Part shown: one piece after another, positions 1 to 7,935 of the stretch
Numbering within the stretch: the stretch's first letter is position 1
Layout: each line of letters opens with the position of its first letter
Assembly: GCF_002845745.1 (NCBI RefSeq)
Contig: NZ_PIUM01000020.1
Span: 49,673-113,672, forward strand
From: Telmatospirillum siberiense
GTDB lineage: Bacteria; Pseudomonadota; Alphaproteobacteria; Rhodospirillales; Magnetospirillaceae
Length of the DNA: 64,000 nucleotides
Reading direction: 5' to 3'
Translations under genes and position numbers: made by a program
Notes under the pieces: generated by a model
The model's input: the letters and a program-made list of their open reading frames with translations, nothing else
Told to the model about the DNA's origin: nothing
The model's database searches: none

Positions 1-696
1 GCGCTCGACGGGGTGGGCTTCCAAGTGCGCGCCGGCGAGATCTACGGCATCGCCGGCGTCAGCGGCAACGGACAGAGCGAACTGGTCGGCGCCCTGACCG
101 GAACCACGGCGGTCGCCGCCGGCGATATCTGGATGTCGGGCGCCGGGCACATCGCCGACCGGCCGCCGGCGATCCGGCGATCCGGCGGACTGGCGGCGAT
201 TCCCGCCGACCGCTACGCCCAGGCGCTGGCCGGCGGCCTGTCGATCACCGACAATTACGCGGTCGCCGGCGTCATGGCCGGCCGTTACGGTCCCTGGGGA
301 TGGCTCGACCGCAAGGCCATGGCGAAGGCCGCCGCCGCCGCGGTGCGCGCTTTCGACGTGCAGGGCGTGCGCGGCCTGAAACAAAGGGCGGGCCTGTTGT
401 CGGGCGGCAATGCCCAGAAACTGGTGTTGGCGCGGGAATTGGCCGGCGATCCCGTCCTGATCGTCGCTCACGGCCCCAGCCGGGGCCTCGACGCAAGGGC
501 CTGCGCGGCGGTGCATGAACGGCTGCTGGCCGCCCGCGCCCGGGGAAACGCCGTGGTTCTGGTAAGCGACGACCTGGACGAGGTGATCGGCCTCGCCGAC
601 CGCATCGGCGTCATGAGCCGGGGCCGCATCGTCGCCGAATTCGACGCCCCCGCCGACCGTCAGGCGATCGGCCGCGCCATGGTGGATCATGGCTAG
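1..696 (+). CDS. ABC transporter ATP-binding protein, nucleoside/BmpA class (C-terminal part)
   Basis: The frame is open from the first base, so this is the end of a longer gene. It corresponds to the second nucleotide-binding domain of the double-domain ATPases that power nucleoside and simple-sugar importers (RbsA/YufO type). The Walker A loop reads GVSGNGQSEL, with Gln instead of Lys, which is usual for the second domain of this class. The signature LSGGNAQKLVLAREL and a Walker B/D-loop region ending PSRGLDA are present. It overlaps the first permease gene by 8 bp, so one operon is likely. A BmpA-like binding protein would be expected upstream, outside the window. The class is clear; the substrate is inferred only from the neighbours. 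Confidence 0.9.
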   Translation, partial: ALDGVGFQVRAGEIYGIAGVSGNGQSELVGALTGTTAVAAGDIWMSGAGHIADRPPAIRRSGGLAAIPADRYAQALAGGLSITDNYAVAGVMAGRYGPWGWLDRKAMAKAAAAAVRAFDVQGVRGLKQRAGLLSGGNAQKLVLARELAGDPVLIVAHGPSRGLDARACAAVHERLLAARARGNAVVLVSDDLDEVIGLADRIGVMSRGRIVAEFDAPADRQAIGRAMVDHG

Positions 697-1762
697 CCCG
701 TCTTTCCTGCCCGCAGGCCGGCTCAATCTGGAAATCCGCACCAATCTGGCGATGGGTCGCCAGATGCTGATCCTGGTGGGCGCGGCGCTGATCGGGATCC
801 TCGTCTCCGCCGCGATCCTGGTGGCCGCCGGCGTCCCCTTCGGGGAGCTGCTCAGCGAATTCGTCATCCAGACGCTGCTTGATCCGGCCAGCCGGCAGGC
901 CGTTCTCGCCCAGGCCGGACCGCTCGTTCTGGTCGGATTGGCCGGATCGGTGGCCTTTCGGACGCGCTTTTGGAACCTGGGCCTGGAAGGGCAGATGATC
1001 TGGGGATCGATCGCGGCAACCGCCCTGTCGGTCTTCGATTTCGGTCCTCCCGGCGTCCGTCTGCCGCTGATGCTGGCGGCGGCGGCCACCGCCGGCCTCG
1101 CCTGGTCGGGGCTCGCCTTCTATTTGAAGGAGCGCTTCCGGGTCAACGAGATCATCTCCACCCTGCTGCTCAATTACGTGGCCCTCTATCTGCTGCTCGA
1201 TCTGCTGTACGGCGCCTGGCAGGACCCGAAGGATTCATTCCCCCATTCGCCGCAATTCCGCGATTTCGAACGCCTGCCCGACTGGGGCTGGCCGATCCAC
1301 GGCGAACTGCTTCTCGCCCTGCTGGCGACCGTCGCCGTTTTCTGGCTGCTGTCGCTGAGCCGGTTCGGGCTCTACATCCGCTTCGTTCACGAGAACAAAG
1401 GCGCCGCGCGCGCCCTGGGCGTACCGGTCCGCGCGGTGATGCTGGCCTCCGTCCTGCTGTCGGGCGCCCTGGCCGGATGGGGCGGCTTCATCATCACCGA
1501 TGTCCAGGAGGGCCGGCTGACCCAGTCCTTTTTCGACGGCTACGGATTTTCAGGGATCCTCATCGCCTTTCTGGCCCGCAACAATCCCCTGGCCGCGGCG
1601 ATGGTGGCGGTGTTGATCGCCGTGCTCTTCGTGACCGGACAAAGCCTGCAGATCTTCTATCAAATTCCTTTTTCCATGGTGCAACTGATCGAAGCCATCA
1701 TCGTGATGACGGTCGCCGCCTCGGAATTCCTGATCCGTCACCGCCTGCGCTGGGTGGCCTGA
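689..1762 (+). CDS. ABC transporter permease (NupP-like)
   Basis: A 357-residue polytopic inner-membrane protein of the BPD_transp_2 family, which forms half of the membrane channel in nucleoside/BmpA-type importers. Around ten hydrophobic segments are visible. Family hallmarks include NLGLEGQMIWGS near residue 100, VNEIISTLLLNY near residue 155 and the cytoplasmic coupling loop ENKGAARALGVP near residue 240. It begins 8 bp inside the ATPase gene and its TGA overlaps the ATG of the next permease, so the three are translationally coupled. Substrates known for this family are nucleosides, purines and related N-heterocycles; the actual ligand here is not determined. Confidence 0.88.
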   Translation: MASPSFLPAGRLNLEIRTNLAMGRQMLILVGAALIGILVSAAILVAAGVPFGELLSEFVIQTLLDPASRQAVLAQAGPLVLVGLAGSVAFRTRFWNLGLEGQMIWGSIAATALSVFDFGPPGVRLPLMLAAAATAGLAWSGLAFYLKERFRVNEIISTLLLNYVALYLLLDLLYGAWQDPKDSFPHSPQFRDFERLPDWGWPIHGELLLALLATVAVFWLLSLSRFGLYIRFVHENKGAARALGVPVRAVMLASVLLSGALAGWGGFIITDVQEGRLTQSFFDGYGFSGILIAFLARNNPLAAAMVAVLIAVLFVTGQSLQIFYQIPFSMVQLIEAIIVMTVAASEFLIRHRLRWVA

Positions 1763-2706
1763 TGGCTATCTGCGAATTCATCGTCAATTGGGCGGGCGGC
1801 GTGCCCGCCACCGCCTTGCCCTACGCCCTGGCCGCCCTCGGCCTGATCGTCAGCGAAAGGGCCGGCGTGCTCAATCTGACGGCCGAAGGGTTGCTGCTGG
1901 TCGGCGCGCTGGCGGGCATCGGCGCCAGCCTGGCCATCGCCGACCGGCCGTGGGTCGCGCTGCCGGCCGCCGTCCTGGCGGCGATGGCGGTCGGTCTGCT
2001 GTTCGCCGGCCTGGTGGTGCTGTTGCGGGTCAATCAGGTGATCGCGGGACTGGCGGTGGTGTTTTTCTGCCAGGGGCTGACCAGCCTGCTCGGCACTCTG
2101 GCCGAATGGCAAAATCACCCGATCTCCGGATTGGGCAAGCTGATCGTCTGGCCGCTTTCCGAACTGCCGGCGGGGACCCACGCGCTCTTCCAGCAGGATG
2201 GCCTGGTTTACGCCCTTTTGCCGATCTTCTACGGCGTGCACCGCGTCCTCTTCAAAAGCATGACGGGATTGCGCCTGCGGGCCGTGGGCGAAGCGCCGGA
2301 AGCCGCCGACAGCGCCGGCCTCGGGGTGACCCGCTACCGCGTGCTGGCGGTCGTCGCCGGATCGGCCCTGATCGGTCTGGCCGGCGGCTATCTGGCGGTG
2401 GGCGGCACCAAGATGTGGTTCGGCGGAATGACCGGCGGACGCGGCTGGATCGCCGTCGCCCTGGTCATCTTCGCGCGTTGGCGGCCCTGGCGGGCGCTGT
2501 TCGGAGCGCTGCTGTTCGGCTGCATCGAATCGATGGTGCCGCGCATCGCCGCCGCGGGGATCAGCGTTCCCCAATATTTCATCCTGATGACCCCCTACCT
2601 CGTCACCATCGCCGTGATGGTCTGGGCGGGACGCGGGAAAGGCGGCGCGGACCTCGACGAACCGGGCGCCCTGGGCCGCCCCCATGTGCGCGAGGAACGG
2701 CGATAG
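1762..2706 (+). CDS. ABC transporter permease (NupQ-like)
   Basis: Second membrane subunit (314 residues) of the same importer. The start is the ATG that overlaps the preceding stop in an ATGA junction; an in-frame upstream extension only runs antisense-like through the previous gene and is not real. Recognisable segments are GVLNLTAEGLLLVGA near residue 40, VNQVIAGLAVVFFCQGL near residue 90 and the coupling loop RAVGEAPEAADSAGLGV near residue 175, all typical of the NupQ/YufQ branch of BPD_transp_2. It closes the transporter operon; a dispersed repeat follows and no further co-directional gene appears for 3.4 kb. Confidence 0.88.
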   Translation: MAICEFIVNWAGGVPATALPYALAALGLIVSERAGVLNLTAEGLLLVGALAGIGASLAIADRPWVALPAAVLAAMAVGLLFAGLVVLLRVNQVIAGLAVVFFCQGLTSLLGTLAEWQNHPISGLGKLIVWPLSELPAGTHALFQQDGLVYALLPIFYGVHRVLFKSMTGLRLRAVGEAPEAADSAGLGVTRYRVLAVVAGSALIGLAGGYLAVGGTKMWFGGMTGGRGWIAVALVIFARWRPWRALFGALLFGCIESMVPRIAAAGISVPQYFILMTPYLVTIAVMVWAGRGKGGADLDEPGALGRPHVREERR

Positions 2707-2726
2707 CGGCTGCGTTCGGTACCTCC

Positions 2727-2934
2727 GGCATGAAAAGCTGCCACAGGATATTTTGAACCACCAAGACACCAAGACACCAAGACACCAACGTGTTTCCTGA
2801 GGGCGATGCGACGGATGATTACGAACTCGCGCCGCAGGCATTCCCCCGATCATCCGACGAAAGGACGGGAAAATGCCTGCGGCACATTCCGCCGCCTTGG
2901 TGACTTGGTGCCTTGGTGGTTAATCAAAAGCCGG
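2727..2934. repeat. Dispersed repeat element with period-8 CCAAGACA arms, copy 1
   Basis: The 282 bp between the permease and the regulator holds no gene. It carries a repeat with a left arm of tandem ACCAAGAC units (about 2759-2788) and an inverted right arm of CTTGGTG units (about 2895-2920). A second nested inverted pair (GCAGGCATT near 2834, AATGCCTGC near 2872) lies inside. The right end reads TTAATCAAAAGCCGG. A shorter homologous copy with the same left and right ends lies at 45266-45405. Confidence 0.8.
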
Positions 2935-2988
2935 GCCGCACCGGAACCATCCGGAGGAGAACCACTTGGCCAAATGTATCCCAGCGCC

Positions 2989-3723
2989 TCAGCGGGCGCG
3001 GCGGGATTTCTTCGGCGTCATCATGACCGGCGAAAGGCCATGCCGGCGGATGCTGTCGACCAGACGGTTCATCGACCCCAGGCAATGATCGCGGCTGATC
3101 TCGCCGGCCCGGGTGGCGTCGCGGTCCTTGAAGGCGGCGAAGAGGGCCCGGTGTTCCGCCGCCGCGTCATCGACCTGTCCGGTGAAATAGCTCTCGATGC
3201 GGACATAAGGTTCGATGGTGTCGCGCAGATTGATGGTAAGCGTGCTCAGGCGCTGACGCCGGGCGCTGGCGATCAGGCGATTGTGGAATTCGCGGTTCAC
3301 ATCGAGCCATGCCGGAAGATAGCCCTCGGCCTGGGGGTCGAGGGATTCCATCGCGGTCAACAGCGCCTCCACCGCCAGGACGTCGCTTTCGGTCCTGAGA
3401 CGGGTGGCGGTTTCCAGGGCATGCTGTTCCAGCACCATGCGCAGTTCGAAAACCTCGATGATTTCGGCGAGATCGAGCGAGGTGACGGCGAAACCCCGGC
3501 GTGGGCGAAGGATGATCAGGCCCTCGGCCTGCAGGCGGCTCAACGCCTCGCGGACGGGAACCCGGCTGACGCCGAATTGCTTGGCGATCAGTTCCTGGCG
3601 CAATTCGCTGCCCGGCGGCAGCGACCCGTTCAGAATGCTTTCGCGCAAGGACTGATAGAGAACGTCCGGAAGGGCACGGAACTCCGCCTGCAATACATTT
3701 ACTTCCGGATGATCTATATCCAT
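2989..3723 (-). CDS. GntR-family transcriptional regulator, FCD (FadR) subgroup
   Basis: A 244-residue regulator with an N-terminal winged helix (QELIAKQFGVSRVPVREAL, then RPRRGFAV in the wing) and a C-terminal FCD ligand domain containing FELRMVLEQ, NREFHNRLI and a downstream His. FCD domains usually bind a carboxylic acid or metal-bound metabolite. I place the start at the ATG preceded by AGAAG; an in-frame ATG 30 bases earlier (3753) would fall between the predicted -35 and -10 boxes. A GTATAC palindrome overlaps its promoter, and similar sites precede the amidohydrolase and the dioxygenase, so it probably represses itself and the catabolic genes. Confidence 0.88.
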   Translation of the reverse strand: MDIDHPEVNVLQAEFRALPDVLYQSLRESILNGSLPPGSELRQELIAKQFGVSRVPVREALSRLQAEGLIILRPRRGFAVTSLDLAEIIEVFELRMVLEQHALETATRLRTESDVLAVEALLTAMESLDPQAEGYLPAWLDVNREFHNRLIASARRQRLSTLTINLRDTIEPYVRIESYFTGQVDDAAAEHRALFAAFKDRDATRAGEISRDHCLGSMNRLVDSIRRHGLSPVMMTPKKSRRAR

Positions 3724-3736
3724 GATTCTTCTATTT

Positions 3737-3766
3737 TTAATAGGTATTTCCATAAATCGTATACAA
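3737..3766 (-). promoter_or_regulatory. Promoter and operator of the GntR regulator
   Basis: Read on the minus strand: -35 TTGTAT (3766-3761), 18 bp spacer, -10 TATTAA (3742-3737). The -35 box is embedded in TTGTATACGA (3766-3757), an imperfect palindrome around GTATAC that recurs in two other promoters of this locus. The overlap of operator and -35 box fits autorepression. Inference from sequence only. Confidence 0.55.
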
Positions 3767-3775
3767 AATCGGCGG

Positions 3776-3793
3776 CTGACGCAATTGCGTCAG
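3776..3793. promoter_or_regulatory. 18-bp perfect palindrome at the end of the amidase gene
   Basis: CTGACGCAA followed immediately by TTGCGTCAG forms a perfect palindrome that contains the stop codon of the isochorismatase-like gene and lies just upstream of the regulator promoter. It has no loop and no T-run, so it looks more like a protein-binding site than a terminator. Confidence 0.4.
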
Positions 3794-4488
3794 CCTTTGC
3801 TCGGGCCCCCGTTCCCCGCCTCGCGCCAGACGCGCAGAAGCTCCCCGGACTCCATCACAAGCCCCAGATGGATGGACATCATGGCGAGCGCGCCGGCCTC
3901 GAGGGAGGGATCGGTGCCGCGCACCAGGTCGGGGGGAACGATCACCCGGTAATCGCGATTGGCGCCATCGAAGGCCGTATTCAAAACGCAGCAATCCGTC
4001 ATGCCGCCGGTCAACACGATGATCCTGACCCCGAGATTGCGCAGCAGCAGGTCGAGATCGGTGGAATAAAAGGCGGACAGGCGCTTCTTGCCGCTGACGA
4101 TCAGGTCGTCCGCGGCCACATGGGTGACGAATTCGTTCCAGGGCGATCCCTCGATGGCATGGTCGTTGGAATTGGGGATCGGCCCGACCAACAGGGGAAA
4201 CGTCCGCCGCCAGGCCGAGGGGATGCCCTTCACATCGTCGACGCCGCCCTTGCGCAGAACGCTGCGCACATGAATGACCGGTATGCCGAGGGAGCGGGCC
4301 GCCGCATGGAAGGCATCGACGGGTTTGACGATTTCGCGCATGCGGGGCGCCGGACAGGGGCAATCCCGGCGTTCCGACAGATGGCCGGCATGCATGTCGA
4401 TGGACACCACGGCGGTCCGGGCGGGATCGGCGTAGTCGGCGAAACCATCCGGCAGGATCCGTTTCTCGCCATAAACATAAGCTTCCAT
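3790..4488 (-). CDS. Isochorismatase-fold cysteine amidase
   Basis: A 232-residue cysteine hydrolase of the isochorismatase-like superfamily, whose members (N-carbamoylsarcosine amidase, nicotinamidase, ureidoacrylate amidase, biuret hydrolase) cleave amide or carbamoyl bonds. The catalytic triad is visible: Asp31 in VVSIDMHAGH, Lys134 before the SAF motif, and Cys167 in TDCCV. The start is the ATG with GGGAG a few bases upstream; an earlier in-frame ATG lies inside the upstream gene. It follows the amidohydrolase gene by 22 bp, so both are probably co-transcribed and may act in sequence, ring opening then deamidation or decarbamoylation. The substrate is unknown. Confidence 0.85.
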   Translation of the reverse strand: MEAYVYGEKRILPDGFADYADPARTAVVSIDMHAGHLSERRDCPCPAPRMREIVKPVDAFHAAARSLGIPVIHVRSVLRKGGVDDVKGIPSAWRRTFPLLVGPIPNSNDHAIEGSPWNEFVTHVAADDLIVSGKKRLSAFYSTDLDLLLRNLGVRIIVLTGGMTDCCVLNTAFDGANRDYRVIVPPDLVRGTDPSLEAGALAMMSIHLGLVMESGELLRVWREAGNGGPSKG

Positions 4489-4510
4489 GGAACTCCCTAT
4501 GATCTCGGGG

Positions 4511-5875
4511 TCAGGGGGTGATGAACCGGCCGCGGGTCGCCGGATCATAGTGCAGACGGCCGTTCAGGAAGATCTTGTGCCGCTCGAAATACCATTCCTT
4601 CTTGCGGGGCGGCGGCGGTGTCAGATCGACATCCTCGCCGCCCTTGAAGACATGAAGAATTTTGTTTCGATCCATTAACAATCTGATGTCGGCAGTGGGA
4701 TCGCCGTCGAGCACCAGAATATCGGCATGGCGTCCGGCCTCCAGCTTGCCGATCTTTTCGCCGAAACGCCGGAAGACGCCGGTCGCGCCCAAGGTGGCGC
4801 AATGAATCGCCTCCAGCGGCGAAAAGCCCAAAAGCTCGACGAAGATCGCCAGTTCCCGGGCATGCCATTCGCCGTAGGGCACCGGCGACCAGCCGCTTTC
4901 CGAGCCGCAAAGGAACGGCACGCCGGCACGGAAGGCCTTAGGCAGATTGGCAACGGCCGCCTCGACCTCGCGCTTGAAGGCGTCGATCCCGGAAACACCG
5001 GCCATGACCTCGCCCGCCTCGATCAGATTGACCAGAAGGGTCAGGGTCGGCGTGATCACCGCGCCGCCGGCGAGACAGGCCTCGATCCCCGCCTCATCGA
5101 TGTGGGAAGCATGAAAGATCACGTCGAATCCCGCCCTGGCGGCACCCAGCACCGAATCCCGGGTCCGGGCATGAACGGTGCAAAGGCGCCCCAGCCGGTG
5201 GCATTCGGCGGCGATCAAGGCATATTCCTCGTCGCTGATCGCCGAATTGTCGAGGGAGTCGGGCGTGATCAGATTGTCGTTCGAGCCCGAGACCTTGATG
5301 GCGTCGACCCGGTCCTTCACCTGATAGCGGATCGCCTCGATGAAGTCGTCGCGGCTCTTGATCAGCACCGCCGCCTGGCCCGGCGGAAAGGCCATCTCGT
5401 TGGGAAAGGAGTCTTCCAGGCCCTGATGGGTGGTGAGCTGGCGCCCCGACACCGCGAAACGCGGTCCGGGAAACAGGCCGGCGTCGATGGCGTCGCGCAG
5501 GTTCTGGGCGATGTTGTAGGTGGTCGCGGCGTCGAAGGCGCTGGTGACCCCCGCCTGCAAGATCTTTTTGGCGTTCCAGGCGGCTTTCAGCGTCCGGTAT
5601 TCGACCGGCGTGTAAAGAGCCAGCTCCTCTTCCGAACGGGCCTCGCCGAAGGCGACATGGGTATGGGCGTCGATCAGACCGGGCATGATACTGCGTCCGG
5701 CACCGGCGATCCGGCGGTAGTCCGGACCGGCATAGCGCTCCGGCAGCGCCGGCTCCGGGCCGACCCAGGCGATGGACTCGCCCTCGAAGACCACGGCGCC
5801 GCGCTCGATCGGCGGATTCAGGCTGCCGTCGATGACTTTCCCCAACAGAACCGTGCCGTGGACGGAATCGCTCAT
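4511..5875 (-). CDS. Metal-dependent amidohydrolase (imidazolonepropionase/prolidase-like)
   Basis: A 454-residue amidohydrolase-superfamily enzyme, expected to hydrolyse a cyclic amide, lactam or dipeptide-like bond. Metal-site residues visible are His71 and His73 (DAHTH), Lys194 in DAIKVSGS (the position usually carboxylated in binuclear members), His235 (VHAR) and His255/258 (FHASH). The final catalytic Asp is expected in a GTDSG-type motif, but here it reads CGSESG, with Glu326. It is first gene of a two-gene minus-strand operon with the isochorismatase-like amidase, divergent from the Rieske dioxygenase. A GTATGC site 50 bp upstream resembles the operator before the GntR gene. Confidence 0.82.
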   Translation of the reverse strand: MSDSVHGTVLLGKVIDGSLNPPIERGAVVFEGESIAWVGPEPALPERYAGPDYRRIAGAGRSIMPGLIDAHTHVAFGEARSEEELALYTPVEYRTLKAAWNAKKILQAGVTSAFDAATTYNIAQNLRDAIDAGLFPGPRFAVSGRQLTTHQGLEDSFPNEMAFPPGQAAVLIKSRDDFIEAIRYQVKDRVDAIKVSGSNDNLITPDSLDNSAISDEEYALIAAECHRLGRLCTVHARTRDSVLGAARAGFDVIFHASHIDEAGIEACLAGGAVITPTLTLLVNLIEAGEVMAGVSGIDAFKREVEAAVANLPKAFRAGVPFLCGSESGWSPVPYGEWHARELAIFVELLGFSPLEAIHCATLGATGVFRRFGEKIGKLEAGRHADILVLDGDPTADIRLLMDRNKILHVFKGGEDVDLTPPPPRKKEWYFERHKIFLNGRLHYDPATRGRFITP

Positions 5876-5926
5876 GGATCGGGCCTTTCTCTCGGGCGGG
5901 CAGGATGCGCAACGGCTTCGCGTGAA

Positions 5927-5938
5927 AACGTATGCAAT
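5927..5938. promoter_or_regulatory. Candidate GntR operator before the amidohydrolase
   Basis: AACGTATGCAAT, about 52-63 bp upstream of the amidohydrolase start, is an imperfect match to the ATTGTATACAGT and TTGTATACGA sites at the dioxygenase and regulator promoters. It is the weakest of the three sites. Positions 6010-6070 nearby form an AT-rich block that probably carries the divergent promoters. Confidence 0.4.
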
Positions 5939-6071
5939 TTTTTCCTTGCCGACAACCGGAAATCAGCGGAATAACCTCCCCCACGTCACCTCAACCATCC
6001 GGGTATCATAACAAAATATGCAGTTATATAAGTATGTTAATTCAAATTTTATAAGAGATAAAATTTTTTCC

Positions 6072-6116
6072 TTGCCCGGCCAGAAAGGATTTTGGTAATA
6101 GTAGATTGTATACAGT
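6072..6116 (+). promoter_or_regulatory. Promoter and GntR operator of the dioxygenase operon
   Basis: A possible -35 TTGCCC (6072-6077) and -10 TAATAG (6096-6101) with an 18 bp spacer precede ATTGTATACAGT (6105-6116), a near-palindrome around GTATAC that would lie over the transcription start, 26 bp before the dioxygenase start codon. The same core lies at the GntR promoter. The promoter boxes are weak; the operator match is the stronger evidence. Confidence 0.5.
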
Positions 6117-6141
6117 TTATCGATGGCACGGAGAGCGCCTC

Positions 6142-7407
6142 ATGAGCGACAGGGACATCGTTTGGCCGGCCGCCGATTTTTCCCGCGTTCCCTTCGCCGT
6201 CTATCACGATCCGGCGATCTACCGGCGGGAGCAGGAACGCCTGTTCCGCGGACCGACCTGGAATTACCTGGGTCTGGCCGCCGAACTGGCTGAACCGGGG
6301 GATTTTCTCACCACCCGGCTCGGCGAAACGCCAATTCTGGTTACCCGGGCCATGGACGGCCGCATCCACGCCTTCGTCAATCGCTGCATGCACCGCGGCG
6401 CCCAGTTGCGGCGCGAGCCCTGCGGCAACGCCAAGTCCCATATCTGCGTCTACCATCAATGGTCCTATGGCCTGGACGGCAGTCTGCGCGGCGTGCCCTT
6501 CCCCAAGGGCGTGAAAGGGGCGGGAGGGCTGCCGGCCGATTTCGATCGCGGCGCGATCCATCTCGAGGAACTCGTCGTCGAGCTGCATAAGGGCGTCATC
6601 TTCGGCACTTTTTCCCGCCACGCCGAGCCCCTGGCCGATTATCTGGGCCCCACGGTGATCTCCGAGCTCGATCGCCTGTTCGCCAAGCCGATCAAAATTC
6701 TGGGCTATCAGCGCCAGCGCATCGCCGGCAATTGGAAGCTCTACAACGACAATGTCCGCGATCCCAACCACGGCGGACTGCTGCACATGTTCCACGCCAC
6801 CTTCGGGCTCTATCGCCTGAGCCAGATCGGCGGCGCCAAGATGGACGCGCGCCATCGGCACAACATCACCTACAACCAGTTGGGCACCGACGACGCCGAG
6901 GCCGAGGGCGGTTACGGCGACACCGACAAGGTCTATCAAAAGGGCTACCGCCTGCAGGACATGCGGATGCTGCAGAACCGCAAGGAATTTCCCGATCCGG
7001 TCACCCTGGTCATTCTCTCGGTTTTTCCCAATTGCGTCTTCCAGCAGATCGCCAATTCGCTGTGCACCCGGCAGATCCGCACCTATGGCGCCGATGAGAT
7101 GGAGCTTTACTGGACCTATTTCGGCTACCAGGACGACGATCCGGCCATGGAGGACCACCGCCTGCGCCAATCCAATCTCTGCGGCCCCGGCGGATATATC
7201 TCGATGGAGGACGGCGAGGCGGTGGAGATCGTTCATCGCACGACCCTCCCGGAACGGGACGGTCACGCCCGGGTCGAAATCGGCGGCAAGGGACCGATCG
7301 CCGATCAGCCCAACCTGGTCAGCGAGGTGCCGATCAGGGGCTTCTACGCCTATTACTGCGAATTGATGGGCTTCGACGTCGAAACGGTGGAAGGAGCCGC
7401 GCGATGA
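6142..7407 (+). CDS. Aromatic-ring-hydroxylating (Rieske) dioxygenase, alpha subunit
   Basis: The catalytic subunit (421 residues) of a Rieske non-haem iron oxygenase. The [2Fe-2S] ligands are Cys82 and His84 (RCMHRG), then Cys102 and His105 (CVYHQW). The mononuclear iron triad region reads DPNHGGLLH, giving bridging Asp207 and iron ligands His210 and His215. Length and spacing resemble anthranilate/salicylate-type oxygenases. The start is the ATG after GGAGAG; an upstream in-frame ATG overlaps the operator. It overlaps the beta-subunit gene by 4 bp. No reductase or dedicated ferredoxin is adjacent. The substrate is not identifiable from sequence alone. Confidence 0.92.
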   Translation: MSDRDIVWPAADFSRVPFAVYHDPAIYRREQERLFRGPTWNYLGLAAELAEPGDFLTTRLGETPILVTRAMDGRIHAFVNRCMHRGAQLRREPCGNAKSHICVYHQWSYGLDGSLRGVPFPKGVKGAGGLPADFDRGAIHLEELVVELHKGVIFGTFSRHAEPLADYLGPTVISELDRLFAKPIKILGYQRQRIAGNWKLYNDNVRDPNHGGLLHMFHATFGLYRLSQIGGAKMDARHRHNITYNQLGTDDAEAEGGYGDTDKVYQKGYRLQDMRMLQNRKEFPDPVTLVILSVFPNCVFQQIANSLCTRQIRTYGADEMELYWTYFGYQDDDPAMEDHRLRQSNLCGPGGYISMEDGEAVEIVHRTTLPERDGHARVEIGGKGPIADQPNLVSEVPIRGFYAYYCELMGFDVETVEGAAR

Positions 7408-7877
7408 TCTCCATCGAAAACCGGAACGCCGTCACCGATCTGTTGGCCGCCGCCACCCTCCGCCTCGATGAGGACGAGCTCGAAAGCTGGGTGGAGTGTT
7501 TCGAGGAAACCGCCGTCTACCGGATTCTGTCCCGCGAAAACGTGGCCCGGGGACTGCCCCTTCCCCTTTTCCAGTGCGACAACAAGAACATGCTGCGCGA
7601 CAGGGTTCTTTCTCTGCGCAAAGCCAATGTCACCAACCCCCATCGCGACTGCCATGTCGCCGGGCTGCCGGCGCTCGAAGCCGAGGCGGACGGCACCATA
7701 AGCGTCACCAGCAGCTACGCCCTTTACCAGACCGACCCCGACGGCGTCGGCCGGCTGTTCAGCGTCGGGCGCTACCGGGACCGCATCCGCATTGCCGGAT
7801 CGGCGGCCAAGTTCATCGAACGCGTCGTCATCGTCGACATGTTCAGCATACCGACCATGCTGTCGACTCCCATTTGA
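7404..7877 (+). CDS. Aromatic-ring-hydroxylating dioxygenase, beta subunit
   Basis: A 157-residue protein of the small-subunit family (NTF2-like cone fold), which stabilises the alpha3beta3 hexamer of Rieske dioxygenases. The N-terminal helix region (VTDLLAAATLRLDEDELESW) and the C-terminal strand with FIERVVIVDMFSIPTMLSTPI-like residues are typical of the family. It starts in an ATGA overlap with the alpha subunit, so stoichiometric translation is expected. The pair forms a complete oxygenase component; electron-transfer partners must come from elsewhere, possibly from the small Rieske protein at 10707-11042 (speculative). Confidence 0.87.
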   Translation: MISIENRNAVTDLLAAATLRLDEDELESWVECFEETAVYRILSRENVARGLPLPLFQCDNKNMLRDRVLSLRKANVTNPHRDCHVAGLPALEAEADGTISVTSSYALYQTDPDGVGRLFSVGRYRDRIRIAGSAAKFIERVVIVDMFSIPTMLSTPI

Positions 7878-7935
7878 CGGCGGCCCCCCCATATGCTGGA
7901 AATGCCGCTTCGGGGAATGGATTCGGGGGCTTCTC

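Noticed and set aside
1738..2853. Long minus-strand open frame opposite the second permease
   Set aside because: It is antisense to a clear membrane protein, and its product is rich in Gln, Gly and Arg with no recognisable motif.
2759..2920. Tandem CCAAGACA units as a possible CRISPR array
   Set aside because: Units are 8 bp without spacers and occur in inverted orientation on the other side; there are no cas genes.
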